DNA from: Onthophagus taurus
Lineage: Eukaryota; Arthropoda; Insecta; Coleoptera; Scarabaeidae
Assembly: GCF_036711975.1 (NCBI RefSeq)
Contig: NC_091968.1
Coordinates: forward strand, 10,478,001 to 10,542,000
Direction: 5' to 3'
Length of the DNA stretch: 64,000 nucleotides
Part shown: piece after piece, positions 1-13,000 of the stretch
How positions within the stretch are numbered: position 1 is the first letter of the stretch
Layout of the letters: each line of letters begins with the position of its first letter
Program-made: the position numbers and the translations under genes
Notes under the pieces: model-generated
Databases searched by the model: none
Told to the model about the DNA's origin: nothing
Seen by the model: the letters and a program-made list of their open reading frames with translations, nothing else

Positions 1-720
1 AGGTTATTATATTGTGTTGTGGTACCCCAATCTCGTCTGCGTAGTTTGCTTTTTGACTTGCTTTATTATTCTGTCCATGTGTCACCCTGTTTGACCTGTT
101 TCACTCCCTTTTCCGTTCTGAACTCTTCTAACGTATTTCCATTCAGTCTAACCCTTCCCATTACCTTGTGGTATATGCTTTTGATTGCTCTTTTTAGCTT
201 TGGACTTGTCCCTAGTTCGGTTAAAACTTCCCATATATGTTGTCTCGGTACCTGGTCGAAGCTGCTTTTAGGTCTAGGACGGCCAAATATATACAGTTAT
301 TCTTGTTTGTTACTTTTTCTATTATTGTCCTGAGGGTGTAGAATTTGAGCGCAATCGGCTCCAAACAGATTGCTCTGTTGTTTTCGCAGTTGGTTGTTTC
401 CCCCTTCTTATGGATTGGCACGATCATATTCTTTTATACTTTCGGACCTCCTCTTTTTATTAATTCTGGTGATATACTGTCGTCATCCGGGGCATTCGCA
501 CTTGTTCCTCTATACCTTCTACCTCATCTCGACTCTCCTACACTTCTTCTGTATCCTCTTGTCTACATTTTTCCGCATGGTGGGTTTTCCATGTTTTTAA
601 TATGTTATCACTGGTCGTCTGTATTGCTCCATTCTGATTCTTTATGTTCCGTATTAGTTTTAGCCCCCTTTCACCTCTTGACTACGAGAATTGTTTCTGA
701 TTTTCCCTAAAATTTTCATT
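1..720 (-). mobile_element. LINE reverse transcriptase fragment
   Basis: Reading the minus strand gives broken pieces of a non-LTR reverse transcriptase. Around 430-220 the peptide runs IVPIHKKGETTNCENNRAI and then LAVLDLKAA, which matches the RT fingers (NYRxI-like block) and the catalytic LDLKAAFD block. The following block, which should read like VPRQHIWEVL, is in another frame, so the copy is frameshifted and has several stops. No endonuclease or 3' tail is visible, and the element runs off the left edge. It lies in an intron of the fatty acid synthase gene. The clade (RTE-like or related) is uncertain. Confidence 0.6.
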
Positions 721-1036
721 TAACTTCCTTCCAAATTCTTCCCAAGTTTCCAGCACATATTCGTTTAATTCATTAATCTCTCTATGTTCTCTTTCTTTAG
801 CAAACAATAAGTAACATTATTTAAAATATTTCATTAATAACAATAATGATAAGTAAGCTTCAAATTATAAACGAAATATAACCTATTTTAAACGTCAAAA
901 GAAAATTTATTACCAACATGAATCTAGTGATTTCCTTTTTAACTAACCTAACGTAATTTTGACACAAACATATTTTTCATCAATAATGCAATAAATTTTT
1001 ATTTAATTTAAATAATAAACATTTGTTAACTCTTAC

Positions 1037-4000
1037 CTTCATTATTAGTAGGTAATTTTTCCAGCGAAATTGCAATTTTTTGAATAAAACTTGGCGTAAT
1101 AATATTTTGATACTTTTCCCCTCTTTTCAATATGTATTGTTGAAGCATCCCCTCAAAGAGCGACGTCCACTTATTATTCCACCCAACTTTACTAATTTGT
1201 CCGGTTTCCCCCAACTTAACGCTTTTAATAACTTTGAAATCCCCGCTATATTTATGCCCGCGATGATTAAATTCGCAATAAACATCTTTCGTGGTCAATT
1301 CCATCGCTTTTTCAGGAACCACAACTTCGATTTCTTCAGCCCAGAATTTGTCAGCGACGTGGGGCACGTAAATTTTCCCGGTGGCTATCATTGTTTTTCC
1401 CGATAATATCTCGAAAGATCCACTTCCCGTTTGAATTAGGGCGTGTAAAGGAATCGAATCGACTTTTGGAATTGTTAGCATGTTTTTAAATAGGATATTT
1501 TCGAAGATTACAGTTGATGGTTTTGTGTCAGATCCGGATATTAATATTTCCATTAAAATGTTCTATAATTAAAAAAATTAATTTAAGGAAAATTAAAACA
1601 AAATAATTTGCGTACTAAAAGTGATGAAATAGGAAAGGTGCAGTTATCATCGAGGATGTGTCCATTACAATATCTATATTCATCTGAATTTAAGGTAATT
1701 TGCGTGTCTTTAACGTTGAATAAATAATTAATTTTGTCTTCAATTCCGGTTCTCCATGTTTCGCTGTGTTCCCAATGAACTAATGGAGTTAAACTTAATG
1801 TTCCTCGACTAACCGGGTAATTTATTTCGGGGTAAATAGCTGCTATGTTAACGTCAATTCCAGCGAGATACATTCTTTAAAAAAAAGATTAAATTATTTT
1901 AGTAAAATACATTAAGAAAATCTTACTTTCCAATGGCTGATAATAAAAATTGTAACCCATTTTTGTTCCCTCTTTGTGTCAAAGGAATATTAGTGCACTC
2001 ACTACTTAAAGATCTCTTTAAAATCGCTTGTAATAATCCATGCGGGGCAATCTCAATAGCAATCGCATCTTTCGGAATATGTTTCGATCCTTCCTCAAAT
2101 AAAACCGACCCTAATAAATTATTAGTGTGATATTGAGCCGAGCACAATTTCGCGTCAACCCCATCCCAATTTTCTTCCAAAACCGACGTCGAAATCCACT
2201 TTGACGATCTGGCTTTCGGTTCTGGGATGATTTTTTTGAGATATTCAAGTAATTTCGGAGCCGCCGGGCGAATATATCGACTATGATAGGCAATATTAGC
2301 CACGTTAACTAATCGCGCGAAGATTCCTTTATCTTGGAGTTCTTTAACGTATTTTTCCATGTCTTCAGTTGGTCCAGATAGTGTGCAATTATCGGTCGAG
2401 TTATGGCAAGCAACTTCGATCGATTCAGGGAGGCGATCTTTAACTTGCCCATTTCCTAAACCAATCGCGGCCATCATTCCTTTAACTAATTCGACTTCCA
2501 CGGAAGCTCGACCTCTAGAATACGCGCATAAAATCATTTGTTCCGGTGTTAAACAATCATCGGCGTAAGAACATCCCAATTCACCGACTGAGTGCCCGAT
2601 TATTCCATCAGGAACCACACCTAAAGCCTTTAAAATATCGGTTAATGCGATTTGAACCGCGGCAATTCCCACGAAAGAGTGCACGATGCTATCAAAAATT
2701 TTTGGGTCACTCCCTGTTACTATGCTAATGAGATCGATTCCTTTCGGTTCAAGAATTTTCGCCGATTTTTTTATGGATTCCGCGAATATTGGAAGCTTCA
2801 TTAAATCATTAGCCATCCCAACCCATTGGCTACCCATTCCTGAGTAAACAAACCAAATCGGGCGTTTATTACCCGTGTAATGCTAAAAAAATCAAAAAAA
2901 AAATAGTTAAAAATAGCAAAAAAAAGGGGTGTTGATTGTTGTTGGTGGTCATTTCGGAAGTAATTTTCTGCGTGGAAACGGAATCCGAGCTCCAAATTGA
3001 AAATAATTTTAATTCATTTGAGGTTATGTACAAGAGGAGTTATAGGACTTTAGAAGTTATGTGTACGCACAATATTATTTCGCTGTATTCTATCATTTCA
3101 TCATATAGTACTATCCTTATAAGCACGAAGGCTTTCACGGCCGGTGTTAATTGAACTAAAATTAGAACTAAAACTAGAACTAACACTAGAAACTTTCGGG
3201 TTTTGCCGTGCGTCTTTTAAGAAGAGGTTTGACATTTCGGATGCCATGTTGCAACCTTCTTCAGAAACTGGTTCTAATCTGTTGGTATGAGTCTTCTTCC
3301 GATATACACCAAGTTCCATATCTCCATTTGTCCAAAGATAGTTTTTTGGCAGTTTCCGTTTCCATGGTAAACTTAATCATCGTATGTTGAGCGTTCAAGT
3401 AATCCAAGAACCCTTGGAGCCGTTTTTTACCATATTGCTATATTACAAACGTGTCATCCACATATCGGAGCCATAGCTTTGGTTTCCACTGGCTCTTCTT
3501 CAAAGCGTCTTCTTTGAATAATTCCATGTAGAAATTAGCTATAACTGGCGATAATGGAGAACCCATGGCTGCCCCTTCGAACTGTTCGTAAAATTCTCCT
3601 TTCCAGCTGAAATACGTCGACGATAAATAGTACTCCACTAGATCTGGTAAGTATTCTGGTAATCCCTCGGAAATGAGCTTCTGGCAGAGGCCATCCACAG
3701 CATCCTTAACTGGTACCCTGGTAAAAAGAGACTCAACATCGAAACTTACCAAAATATCCTCAGCATCTAGCTTTATAGTGAGCTGACGTCTGCCATTAAT
3801 CGGTGGTTACCGAAACTCTCCATCAGAGGGCGTTGACTATCTCGTGTTAAGTTAATTCTTTACTGTTGTTAACTACTTACTGTGGTTTAAATGCATTTGT
3901 GCATCTATTAAATTTAATATAAAATATAATAAGATCAAGATGAGCGACGAAGAAAAAGAAAATGATACAAATATAGACGAGAACCAGAAGATTAAAGCTC

Positions 4001-7000
4001 CTTACATCTACTTTTCGAAAAGAGTGGTCTTAACACATACAAATGGCTAAAACCTTCTAAAATTAATGATGAATATGCTCAGTGTACTTTATGTACTAAA
4101 GATTTCTCTATTAAAAGTCAAGGATTAACTTCCGTAAGTAACTAAGCGTATAAGAAGTAAATTAACCTATACAAATATGTATTGTATTAATACAATACAT
4201 ACAATAATAATTAAATATTCATATTTTTAGGTAAAACAGCATGAATTGACGAAAATGCATATCACACAATCAAGAGTGGCAGTAAATAACAATTTAATAA
4301 CAACTTTCTGCACACCAAATCATTCACCAGAAGAAAACAATGTGGCTGCATTGAATTAGGATTACTGTATCATAACATAAAACACAATTTGTCATATAAT
4401 AGTTTCGACTGTGGCATAAAACTGCTCAAGCATAGTTACAAGACTTATCTTGACATTTAGATCAAAATTACTTTGGATGTCTTGTTACTTAAAAATTAAA
4501 ATATTTAGACGGATATCAGGCAGAAAAATTTGAAAATAACTTTAAATTGGTCCTCGATACAGTACATCAAAAAATGGTTCGACTTTAGTACTGATAATAT
4601 ACTATATTTAATGTCACATTTAAAGCTAAATAATCCAGTTAAATTTCAAGATATTGTTAATTTACTTGAAAAGCTACAAAACCCAAACCTCCTTGTAAAC
4701 ATTGATCAAATCTTTGATGAAGAAGACATTTTAAATATACTTTTCTATGATCATTTTAAAAATAGTAGTACGTCCTGTAAATGGACTAGGTACTATTTTA
4801 AGTAAAACACAGAACTTGCAGAATATTTCACAAATTCTGTCATTTATTTTAAGTATACCTGCACCTACTGCGTATGTGGAACGTATTTTTAGTATAATGG
4901 GAAACAAATGGACCGAAACCAGAAATAAGTTTTGCGTTGATTTAGTAAAGTCTGAATTAGTAATAACGTTAAACTACTATATGACATGTAAACAGTTTTA
5001 TGACTATGTCAAAAATAATAAATTATTATTAAAAAAGAAATTTGAAAAATTTAATCTCCTCTATAGTTGCTTTTAAAAAATGGCAACCCTAGAGTTGATG
5101 GCACTGACGATAGGGCGGAGGGGGACGTCTGATTTATGAATCTTCGGTAGTCCATAAATTCTTGGTGGTACCAGCGCCTGCACGAACAATCCTTTCTGCT
5201 GTTCTGCTGGAATTCCTGTGGATTTTATCAGGTCCTTCATTTTCCTTACGATTCTGTCTGTGATCGGTCCTTCTTGATCTTCCTGTAAGTGGCTGGGTCC
5301 AGTAGGTTCATCATTTTGTCGTAATATTCTTTCTAGTCCATAACAACGGTGGCATTCCCCTTGTCTGCTGGTAACACGACGATTTCTGACTTTTCTTTAA
5401 TAAACCGGAGTGAATTCTTTTCACCAACCATCAAGTTGGATTTCGGTGATTTTGCTACTCTCGCAACTTCTTGTCGGATATCTTCGGCTTTTAGTGCGGG
5501 CATCCCTCGAACAGCCGCTTCCACTTAGCAGATGATTTCCCCTTTCGGGACCTTTCTCGAGGCGATTGCGTAGTTCAATCCTTTGGCGAGCACAGTGGTT
5601 TCGTCTTTTGTTAGTGAGACCTCGATCTGTTGATGACGATTGTTTCTACTGCTAAACTATTACTTTTCTTCTTTTGTATCCGGCGTTCCAGGGATTCAAA
5701 CTTCTTGATGTGCTTGCCCCGGGTCTTCTGGAATTCACGAGCCTTCTTCATTGTCAGTCTGTCCACTTTATCCCAGTCTTCTCCGGACATAAAATTGGAA
5801 AGTGACAGGTGGAGTCGTAGTAACCTCTCACTTATTTTCTGTAGATCATTGAAGGTCTTGTGGATTCTTTCTCGTAGTAGTGCTTGTTTTGTCCTAATCA
5901 AGATTCTACGTACTGCAGCGGAGTCGACGTGGTGCTTCACCTTCAAGAAGGTTGGCGTTACTTTCTTCTCTCTGCATCTTCGTAGAAAGGCCAAACTACT
6001 CAACAGCTTGCATTGTCTAATAAAACTAACATTCTGTTAGTTGTATATGTAGTTGTATATAAGTACAACTTGGTAATGACTGCAGCCCAATGTATTGCTT
6101 ATCTTTTTATTACCAGAATGGGCGAAACATTCGCTGCAGGTTGCCGATCGTTTTTAAGAACTTGCAAAAGGTTACGATATTATTTGCCTCACGGAAACCT
6201 GGCTCCACCCCGGAAATTTTTCGAATGAAATACTTTCACAAGGGTATACTATTTATACAGGTGTCCCGCAACGATTATACAATACTTCACCAGCGTATTC
6301 TCTGGTCGAAAATAGACAAAAGAGTCTAATAAAGATAGGTCCGAAAATGGTCCATTTTCGAGATATTCAAAGTTTTAGTTTCATAAGTTGACCTATTGTT
6401 AACATCATTAATTGTAACGATTTAGATGTAGTAATTGTATGATTAACATTTGTTTTACTACTTTCAATGGGTTACCAATTGTATTTTTCAAATCCTGAAC
6501 ATTTTAAACTTCTTCAGAATAAACTATTTATTTTGAATGTCATCAAAACCAAATATCTAACGGATTTAAAAATGGTAAACTAGGTGGCCACGTAACAGGA
6601 CCATGGCCAATCCAATTATTATCAAATCTGTCATCTAAGTATACTCGAGTAGCACGTGGATAATGTGCTGGTGCTCCATCGTGCATCAAGGTTTGCAAGC
6701 ATTTGCAGGGTAATTCACCAAATGCCTCAGTAAGCTCATTTTGTAAAAAAATATGGAAGCATCGCCTGTGAATCTATTTGGAATAAAAAAATGGACCTAA
6801 TAACTGAGCACCTATAACTCCGGTCCATACATTAACACTGATAGGCACTGATGATGAATTTCTAGTATTGCATGGACATTGTCATCACTCAAAATGTGCG
6901 CATTATGGATATTAAGATTTCCGTTTTGAATGAATGTTGCTTCTTCCGCAAACACAATGTTTATGGGAAAGTCGACGTTTAGTACCTCTTCTTTGCTATA

Positions 7001-10000
7001 ATTTTCTGTTAAAGCTTGAAAAGTGTTGTAGTGATACGGATAAAGCAACTGCTCCCTTGCAGTGAACGAAAACTTTCTAATGCTGGTTGAGGCATTTTCA
7101 TCAATGCTTCTCAAAATTGCTTCTTCTAATTCCACATGAAGCGGTTAATTATTATTATAGAAAAATTAGAATTAATGATGTTAACAATAGGTCAACTTAT
7201 GGAACTAAAACTTTCGGACCTATGTTTATTAAGCTTTTTTTGTGAATTTTTGATCAGAGAATACGCCGATGAAGTATTGTACAATCGTTGCGGGACAACC
7301 TGTAGACATGATCGTGTCTCTACTGTTATTCATCCCCCTCCTCGTAGCGGTGGCGTACTTATCGGCGTGTCGATAAGTACTCTATATTGCTAGTTCTGAG
7401 TCTAGCGATTGGTTTCCAGGGGTGGAGGTATACATTTCGTTTGTTGAATATACTACACTGAAAGAAATGGATTGTACTATGCACTAAAAATATACTATAA
7501 GGTATAATACGTTTACTACGAATAGTGACAGCGAGATGAGATTGTATTCAGTACAATAAATATAATGTATACAATGAATTGCTGCATGTATACAATGCAT
7601 TGCTGCATGTATAATATTTTTTCTATAATACGATTCGTACAATCTATTTCTCTCAGTGTACATTTCGCCCAATGATGTTGCCGCTCTGTCTGCTTTCTTA
7701 GATAATTTAGTGAATATCATTAATCGGCACAGTAATGACAAATTTATCATTTGCGGAGATTTCAATTTACCAGAAATTCGTTGAAGCAAAGAAGCTTCTA
7801 CGCATTCTGCTGTTCCTCATTGCGATGGAGCGCGGTATATAAATTTTATGGGTGCCGTATCATTGGACTAACTGGATCAACACAATAGTTTTTTAATCAT
7901 ACACTTGATCTTGTGTTTGGTCGTCTTGTAACACTAACAGATTTTCAGATGTGTGATTCTCCTTTGATATGTGAAGACGTGGTTCACTACGCTTGAATTT
8001 GGTTGTGATGCGCTCCGAGGGAACAATCTTAATCCGCACTCCGTTGTTGCCTATAATTTTTCTAAAGCATCATACGACGAAATTAATGATAATCTCAATA
8101 ATTTAGATTGGCCAAAATTTTTAGGAGAAGTCTCTGTTGATGTGGCCGTAAAAAAGTTTTATACGTATCTCAATAAAGTTATTGAGAGGTTTGTTCCGCG
8201 CGGGAAGTTGCCTAATAAAAGTTAACCCACATGATTCTCTCGGAACACAATGAATACATTGCGTGAAAAAAGAAGTTTGCATAGAAAATGGAAACGGTAT
8301 AAGAATCAACTCGATTACCACAATTTCTGCATGAGACGACGTTCTAAATATCTTATCGCACGCGACCATAAAACTTATTTAGTTCGTGTACAAGATTCCT
8401 CTGAAGCTAAACAATTTTGAGCATATGCGAAACAGAATAGAGGTGGTGTTGGAGTTCCGGCGGTTGTCCGTCATAGTGGCGTTCCCTCTGTTAATCGGAA
8501 AAAACTCTGTGCTCTTTTCTCCGATTATTTCGGTTCGGTATTCGTACCACCAGTTAGTGCTGTATATCCTGAGGGGGATCAAAGTCATAATACGCCACAT
8601 CTAAGGGTCCGAATCTACACGACATATCTGCAACTTTTATTTTGCCGTCTTTCCTTCTGTATGGAAACAGTTAAAAATTATTCCTATTTTTAAGTCTCGA
8701 ATGTGATCGTAGCCTACTAAACAACTATCGTCTTATATCCATTCTACCAATAATGGGAAAATTTTTGGAAAAACTCATTTATAATAGACTATTTTTTTCA
8801 AATTAAGTCAATATTGATATCCCAAAAATTAAATCTCCGTCCCATGTTGGTGACTTTCGACCCATTTCTATTCTATCTACGTTGTTAAAAGCTATTGAAC
8901 GTTTAGCTTATTTGTAGATTCAGAAATATCTTGAGGAGTTTAATCTGATAAACAAGTTCCAGTCTGGTTTTCGTGAAGAGCATGGTACTACTACAGCACT
9001 GATTAAGATCACCGATGATATTCGATCTGCGTGTGATAACCGTTGTGTTACCTTGCTAGTGTTACTTGATTTTAGTAAAGCCTTTGATTCTGTGGACCAT
9101 GCCCTCCTGTTAACTAGGCTTTCTGCTATTGGTTTTACCTCTTCTTGTATATCTTGGTTCCAGTCCTACCTTTTCTATCGGTCTTTACGTGTCCGCGTGG
9201 AATCTGTACTCTCTTCTCCTGTTGACATCAAATGTGGAGTTCCCAAGGGCACTGTGCTGGGTCCTTTGCTCTGCTTAGTTTTCATAAATAGTATTAGGGA
9301 TGGTATCTCGTGTATCTATCATTTGTATTCAGATGACTTTCACCTTTATATTTCGTCAACTGTTAACAAAATCCCAGATGCGTTGTTGCATCTTAACAAC
9401 GATCTCTCTAGCGTGCTTGACTGGTCTAGACGTACCTTGAATCCAGATAAAACGCAAGCCATTGCATTTGGCACTCGCTTCTTGCTGACACAATTTAATT
9501 CCTTAACTACCCTTCAACTAAATCTTGGTGTGGTAATGGATTCGGTGATGTCTTGGCGGCCACAAGTTCAGGGAGTCTATAAGAGGGTTTACTTCTGTTT
9601 TCATACTTTGAAAAAATTTCGCTGCTACCTTCCTCCTGTTGTACGTCATAATTTTTGTTATTCTCTCATTTTCCCCCACATTGATTATGCCGATGCTGCG
9701 TATCCCGATTTGTCCGCAGCCCTTCGGGGTAAATTGGAAAGACTTCAGAACAATTGTATACGGTACATTTTTGATTTAGGAAAGTTGCAGCAGATTACTC
9801 CATATCGTAACAACCTGCAGATGAGGACTTGCCAGAGTCATAGATCATTTCGCATGGTTACTATGTTGTACACGCACTCCTGCTTATTTGTCCGATGCCT
9901 TTCACTTTTTTAGCATCACATGACTTGCCCACTCGATCAATGTCGGAGTCTACACTCATGTTTCCAGTCCATAGTACTGAAATCTACCACAGATCTTTTA

Positions 10001-13000
10001 CAGTACAATCGATTTGCCTGCCGTTGTTCGCAATGCAGCTAGTTTAATAAGTTTTTAAAATGCCTTGAGGCGCCATCTGCTATCTCTTCAACTATCTTCT
10101 TCTTGACCTATACGTGTTTGTTTTCTTCTCTAGTCTGCCTTTCATCTATCTTTTATTGCACTTTTTTTGTGTCAATTTCCCTCCTTGTAGTAACTGACTG
10201 TCGATTCGTTACATAACTCAAATATGCTCATTCGCTCAGTCCTATTAGCACATCATTTAGTATTACTTTTTTGGTAGCCATAATTATTTATTTAAAATTA
10301 CATATACACTGTTACCATTGGGTCTCTTGGAAGATATCGCTTATTGCGATAAATTGATCCGTTTGCCTTGATGTCTATATTTGTTATGAAAGTATATATT
10401 TATGAAAATACTTGTTTTAGAGGCAATAAACATTATTATTATTATTATACATAATACTTAAATGGTAATATTAGACTTTTTTTGGGGCACAAAAACAGAG
10501 AGCGCTTCGGGCCCACAAAAGGTGTGATCCGGCCCTGCCTTAACCTCAAAAATAGTTTTTATTTATAGAAATGCTGAATCTTGTTGCGTTTTTGCAGCTA
10601 CTGTATATTATACAAAAGCGCAAAAAGCTTTAAAATCATCACCTTATAAGGCAGTTAATCGACCAAAAACTAAATTAGTTGATGTCAATGATGGCAAAAT
10701 ATATTATTGCCATCAGAAATTTAAATAAGACATGATGCTATTCCAAGGATTTAATATACACGCAATTTGAAGGACAAGGATAGTCCTGAATGATGTAATA
10801 TATAGAATACAGCAAAATAATATTGTGTATCTCATACATAACTTCAAAAGTAGCCTTAGATATCTCAAAATGCTGATGTGATGATCTAATTCTAAGCTTG
10901 GATTATGATTCTTCGTAAAAAATTACTTCTGAAATGACTCTCAGCTGATCGACAACAAATCTTGTAGATTTGTGTGATTAATTAACTTTAAATTAAAAAA
11001 AACTTACTTCGAATTCATGTTTTGGGTTTTCGCTTTCATCCAAAATTGTGTATCCTCTATATAAATGCCCTGAAACGGTTTTTGAAAAGAAATTATGCGT
11101 TAACCCGATGTATTCGTCATCGATATCTTTTTCTTCTTGCAACTGGAATTAATCGAAAAAAATAATTTAATTAAAATTAATTAAATGAGAGTATTAAATT
11201 ACCGTTTTTAAAATTTCTTGGATTCCGTTTTCAGTTCGAGTCGATGCCACCACTAATTTCGGCAAATCGTTATTAATTGGTGTTTTTAAAATCGGATTTC
11301 CTTTTAATAAAACATGCGCGTAAGAAGAACACAATCCGATTCCATGAACCGCGGCCAATTCGCCTTTCCAATCTCTATTTTCTGTAACAACCTCTAAATT
11401 GCCGTTTAATAATCCGGGAATATTCGGATTTGGATTTTTAAATTGCAACATTGCGGGGATTTTTTTATTTTCCATTGCAACCAAAACTTTGGCGATCGAA
11501 AATAAATTATCGCTTGCTTCGCTGTGCCCGGTTTGAGGTTTTATTGACCCAATTAAAAGGGGAGATTTTCGGTTTTTGCAATAAACCGATTCCAAAGCGT
11601 TTAATTCGATTTCGTCCGTTCTTTTCACACCGCAACCGTACGTTTCGACGTATTCAACATCCGCAGGGTTAATTTTGCATTTTTCGTAAAATTCATCAAC
11701 AAAATTTGTCATTCCTTCTAAATTTTGATCAAAAATTGGACCATCTCGGGCTCCATTAAAAATCGTTGCGGAATGAAGCACGCTGGCGTAAACTCTTTTA
11801 GCATCTGAAGCTCTTTGAATTAGCATTACAACAACTCCATCGGCTCTAGCATAACCGGAAGCTTAACAAGAATTAAATTGTTATTTGACAATAACATTAA
11901 TTAATGGTTAATAACAAAGTGAAAGAAGATTACCGTCTTTATCAAAAGCTTTCGTTGATCCATCTTGAGAAAGTAACCCCATATCGTTGTACAAAAATGA
12001 AATTTCTGCGTTTAATGCTAAATTAGCTGATCCAATGATTGCGGCCTCACAATGTCCTTCTTGTACAGCGGTTACGGCTAAATTAAGAACTTCAATTCCT
12101 CCAATCCAGTTGCTATCATAAGCACAACTCGGACCTAAATTAAAAAAAGTGTAATAAGTTCCGTATCAGCATCAAATAAGTAAGGGTTATTTGCGGGAGC
12201 TTTTAATATACTTCTTTAGAGATTATTCCAGAGCCACAACCAAGGAAAAGAGGAAACTGTAAATATTGCAAAAGAAGTTATTTTTGCAAAATTTGGAAAC
12301 GATCGATGGTTGTGCATGGAGCACATAATGGCGTGCTGCAAAGATTGTTTAGGAAATATGGAGACTACAGTTTGAGGCTCTCCAGTTTGTGCATACAATA
12401 TTATTCTTTAGTTATGATATTTTTTATAATAATTTATATATTTTTAAATAAATATTATTATAGGTCGATTTTATTTTCGTTTATTTAGGCGTTGTTTCCA
12501 AATTTTTGAAAACGTGATCAAATAGTAAGCATTTGCTTTAAATCTAATTAACATAAGAAATGAGTGTGGAATTGTCCCTTTATTAGATCATTATTAGTAT
12601 AAGGATCATACAAAACATTTATAAGAAATTAGCAGTGGAAGACTCGTTGGCGTCCTTCAGAGTTTTTTCTATTTTGGACTCCACAGTTCGCACCCGATCG
12701 AAAGTATTAAGGAAGCGCCACCAACAGATTGGAGGAGAGTTTTTAACAGGCATTGGTTCTATGAGTAGGTGTTATAAATAGAAAGTCAAAGCGAAGCAAT
12801 CTCGGAGGAACATGAACAACTATAGAACCGACAAGCATTGGAGAATCACATTTGTTGGTCAAAAGTTTAGAAAAATTTAACATATCCCCACAAAAGCGAC
12901 GCTGGCTGCGAGTTAACATACGGAAAGAAGTGCAAGTTGATTCGTAATCAATGCATTGAACGGAAAATTTAAGACAAAGGCACTTGAAGAATTTAGATTG

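Larger units (their letters stand above)
3118..6042 (-). mobile_element. Penelope-like element, interrupted and partly deleted
   Basis: On the minus strand the Penelope N-terminal region lies at 6003-5611. It is followed by EIVVLPADKGNATVVMD (5,380-5,336) and by PPRIYGLPKIHKSDVPLRP (about 5,190-5,110). After a hAT insertion comes the RT core at 3752-3438, with DAEDILVSFDVESLF, GAAMGSPLSPVIANFYME and the catalytic WLRYVDDTFVI. The sequence then jumps from a VYRKKTHT block straight into the pseudo-LTR (3118-3290), so the GIY-YIG endonuclease is missing. The 3' end at 3118 agrees with the end of the solo copy at 37,710. A perfect 8 bp hairpin (aactaaca / tgttagtt) near 6,025-6,043 may mark the 5' end. 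There are several stops and frameshifts, so it is inactive. It lies in the synthase intron between exons 5 and 6. Confidence 0.8.
6043..10447 (+). mobile_element. CR1/Jockey-type LINE with endonuclease and reverse transcriptase
   Basis: An endonuclease domain starts before 6,170 (IICLTETWLHPGNFSNEIL at about 6,180-6,235) and resumes at 7,305 after a mariner insertion. It contains FIICGDFNLPEIR near 7,740-7,785. A linker region follows at 7,970-8,600, and an RT ORF lies at 9053-9913. The RT shows [26 protein letters not shown] and the catalytic motif as YSDD instead of the usual YADD. The tail ends in (ATT)n at about 10,430-10,447. Stops occur throughout, and a 5' part of the RT is repeated in part around 8,700-8,880. 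It lies in the synthase intron between exons 5 and 6 and holds two insertions, at 6,258 and 7,440. Confidence 0.85.

Noticed and set aside
3782..5130. gacgtctg on both sides of the hAT in the Penelope-like element, as an 8 bp target duplication
   Set aside because: The right copy lies in readable Penelope coding (KSDVPLRPIV continues inside it), so it is not the edge of the insertion.
5630..6040. Plus-strand frame of 136 residues
   Set aside because: Antisense of the Penelope N-terminal region, which has better family support on the minus strand.
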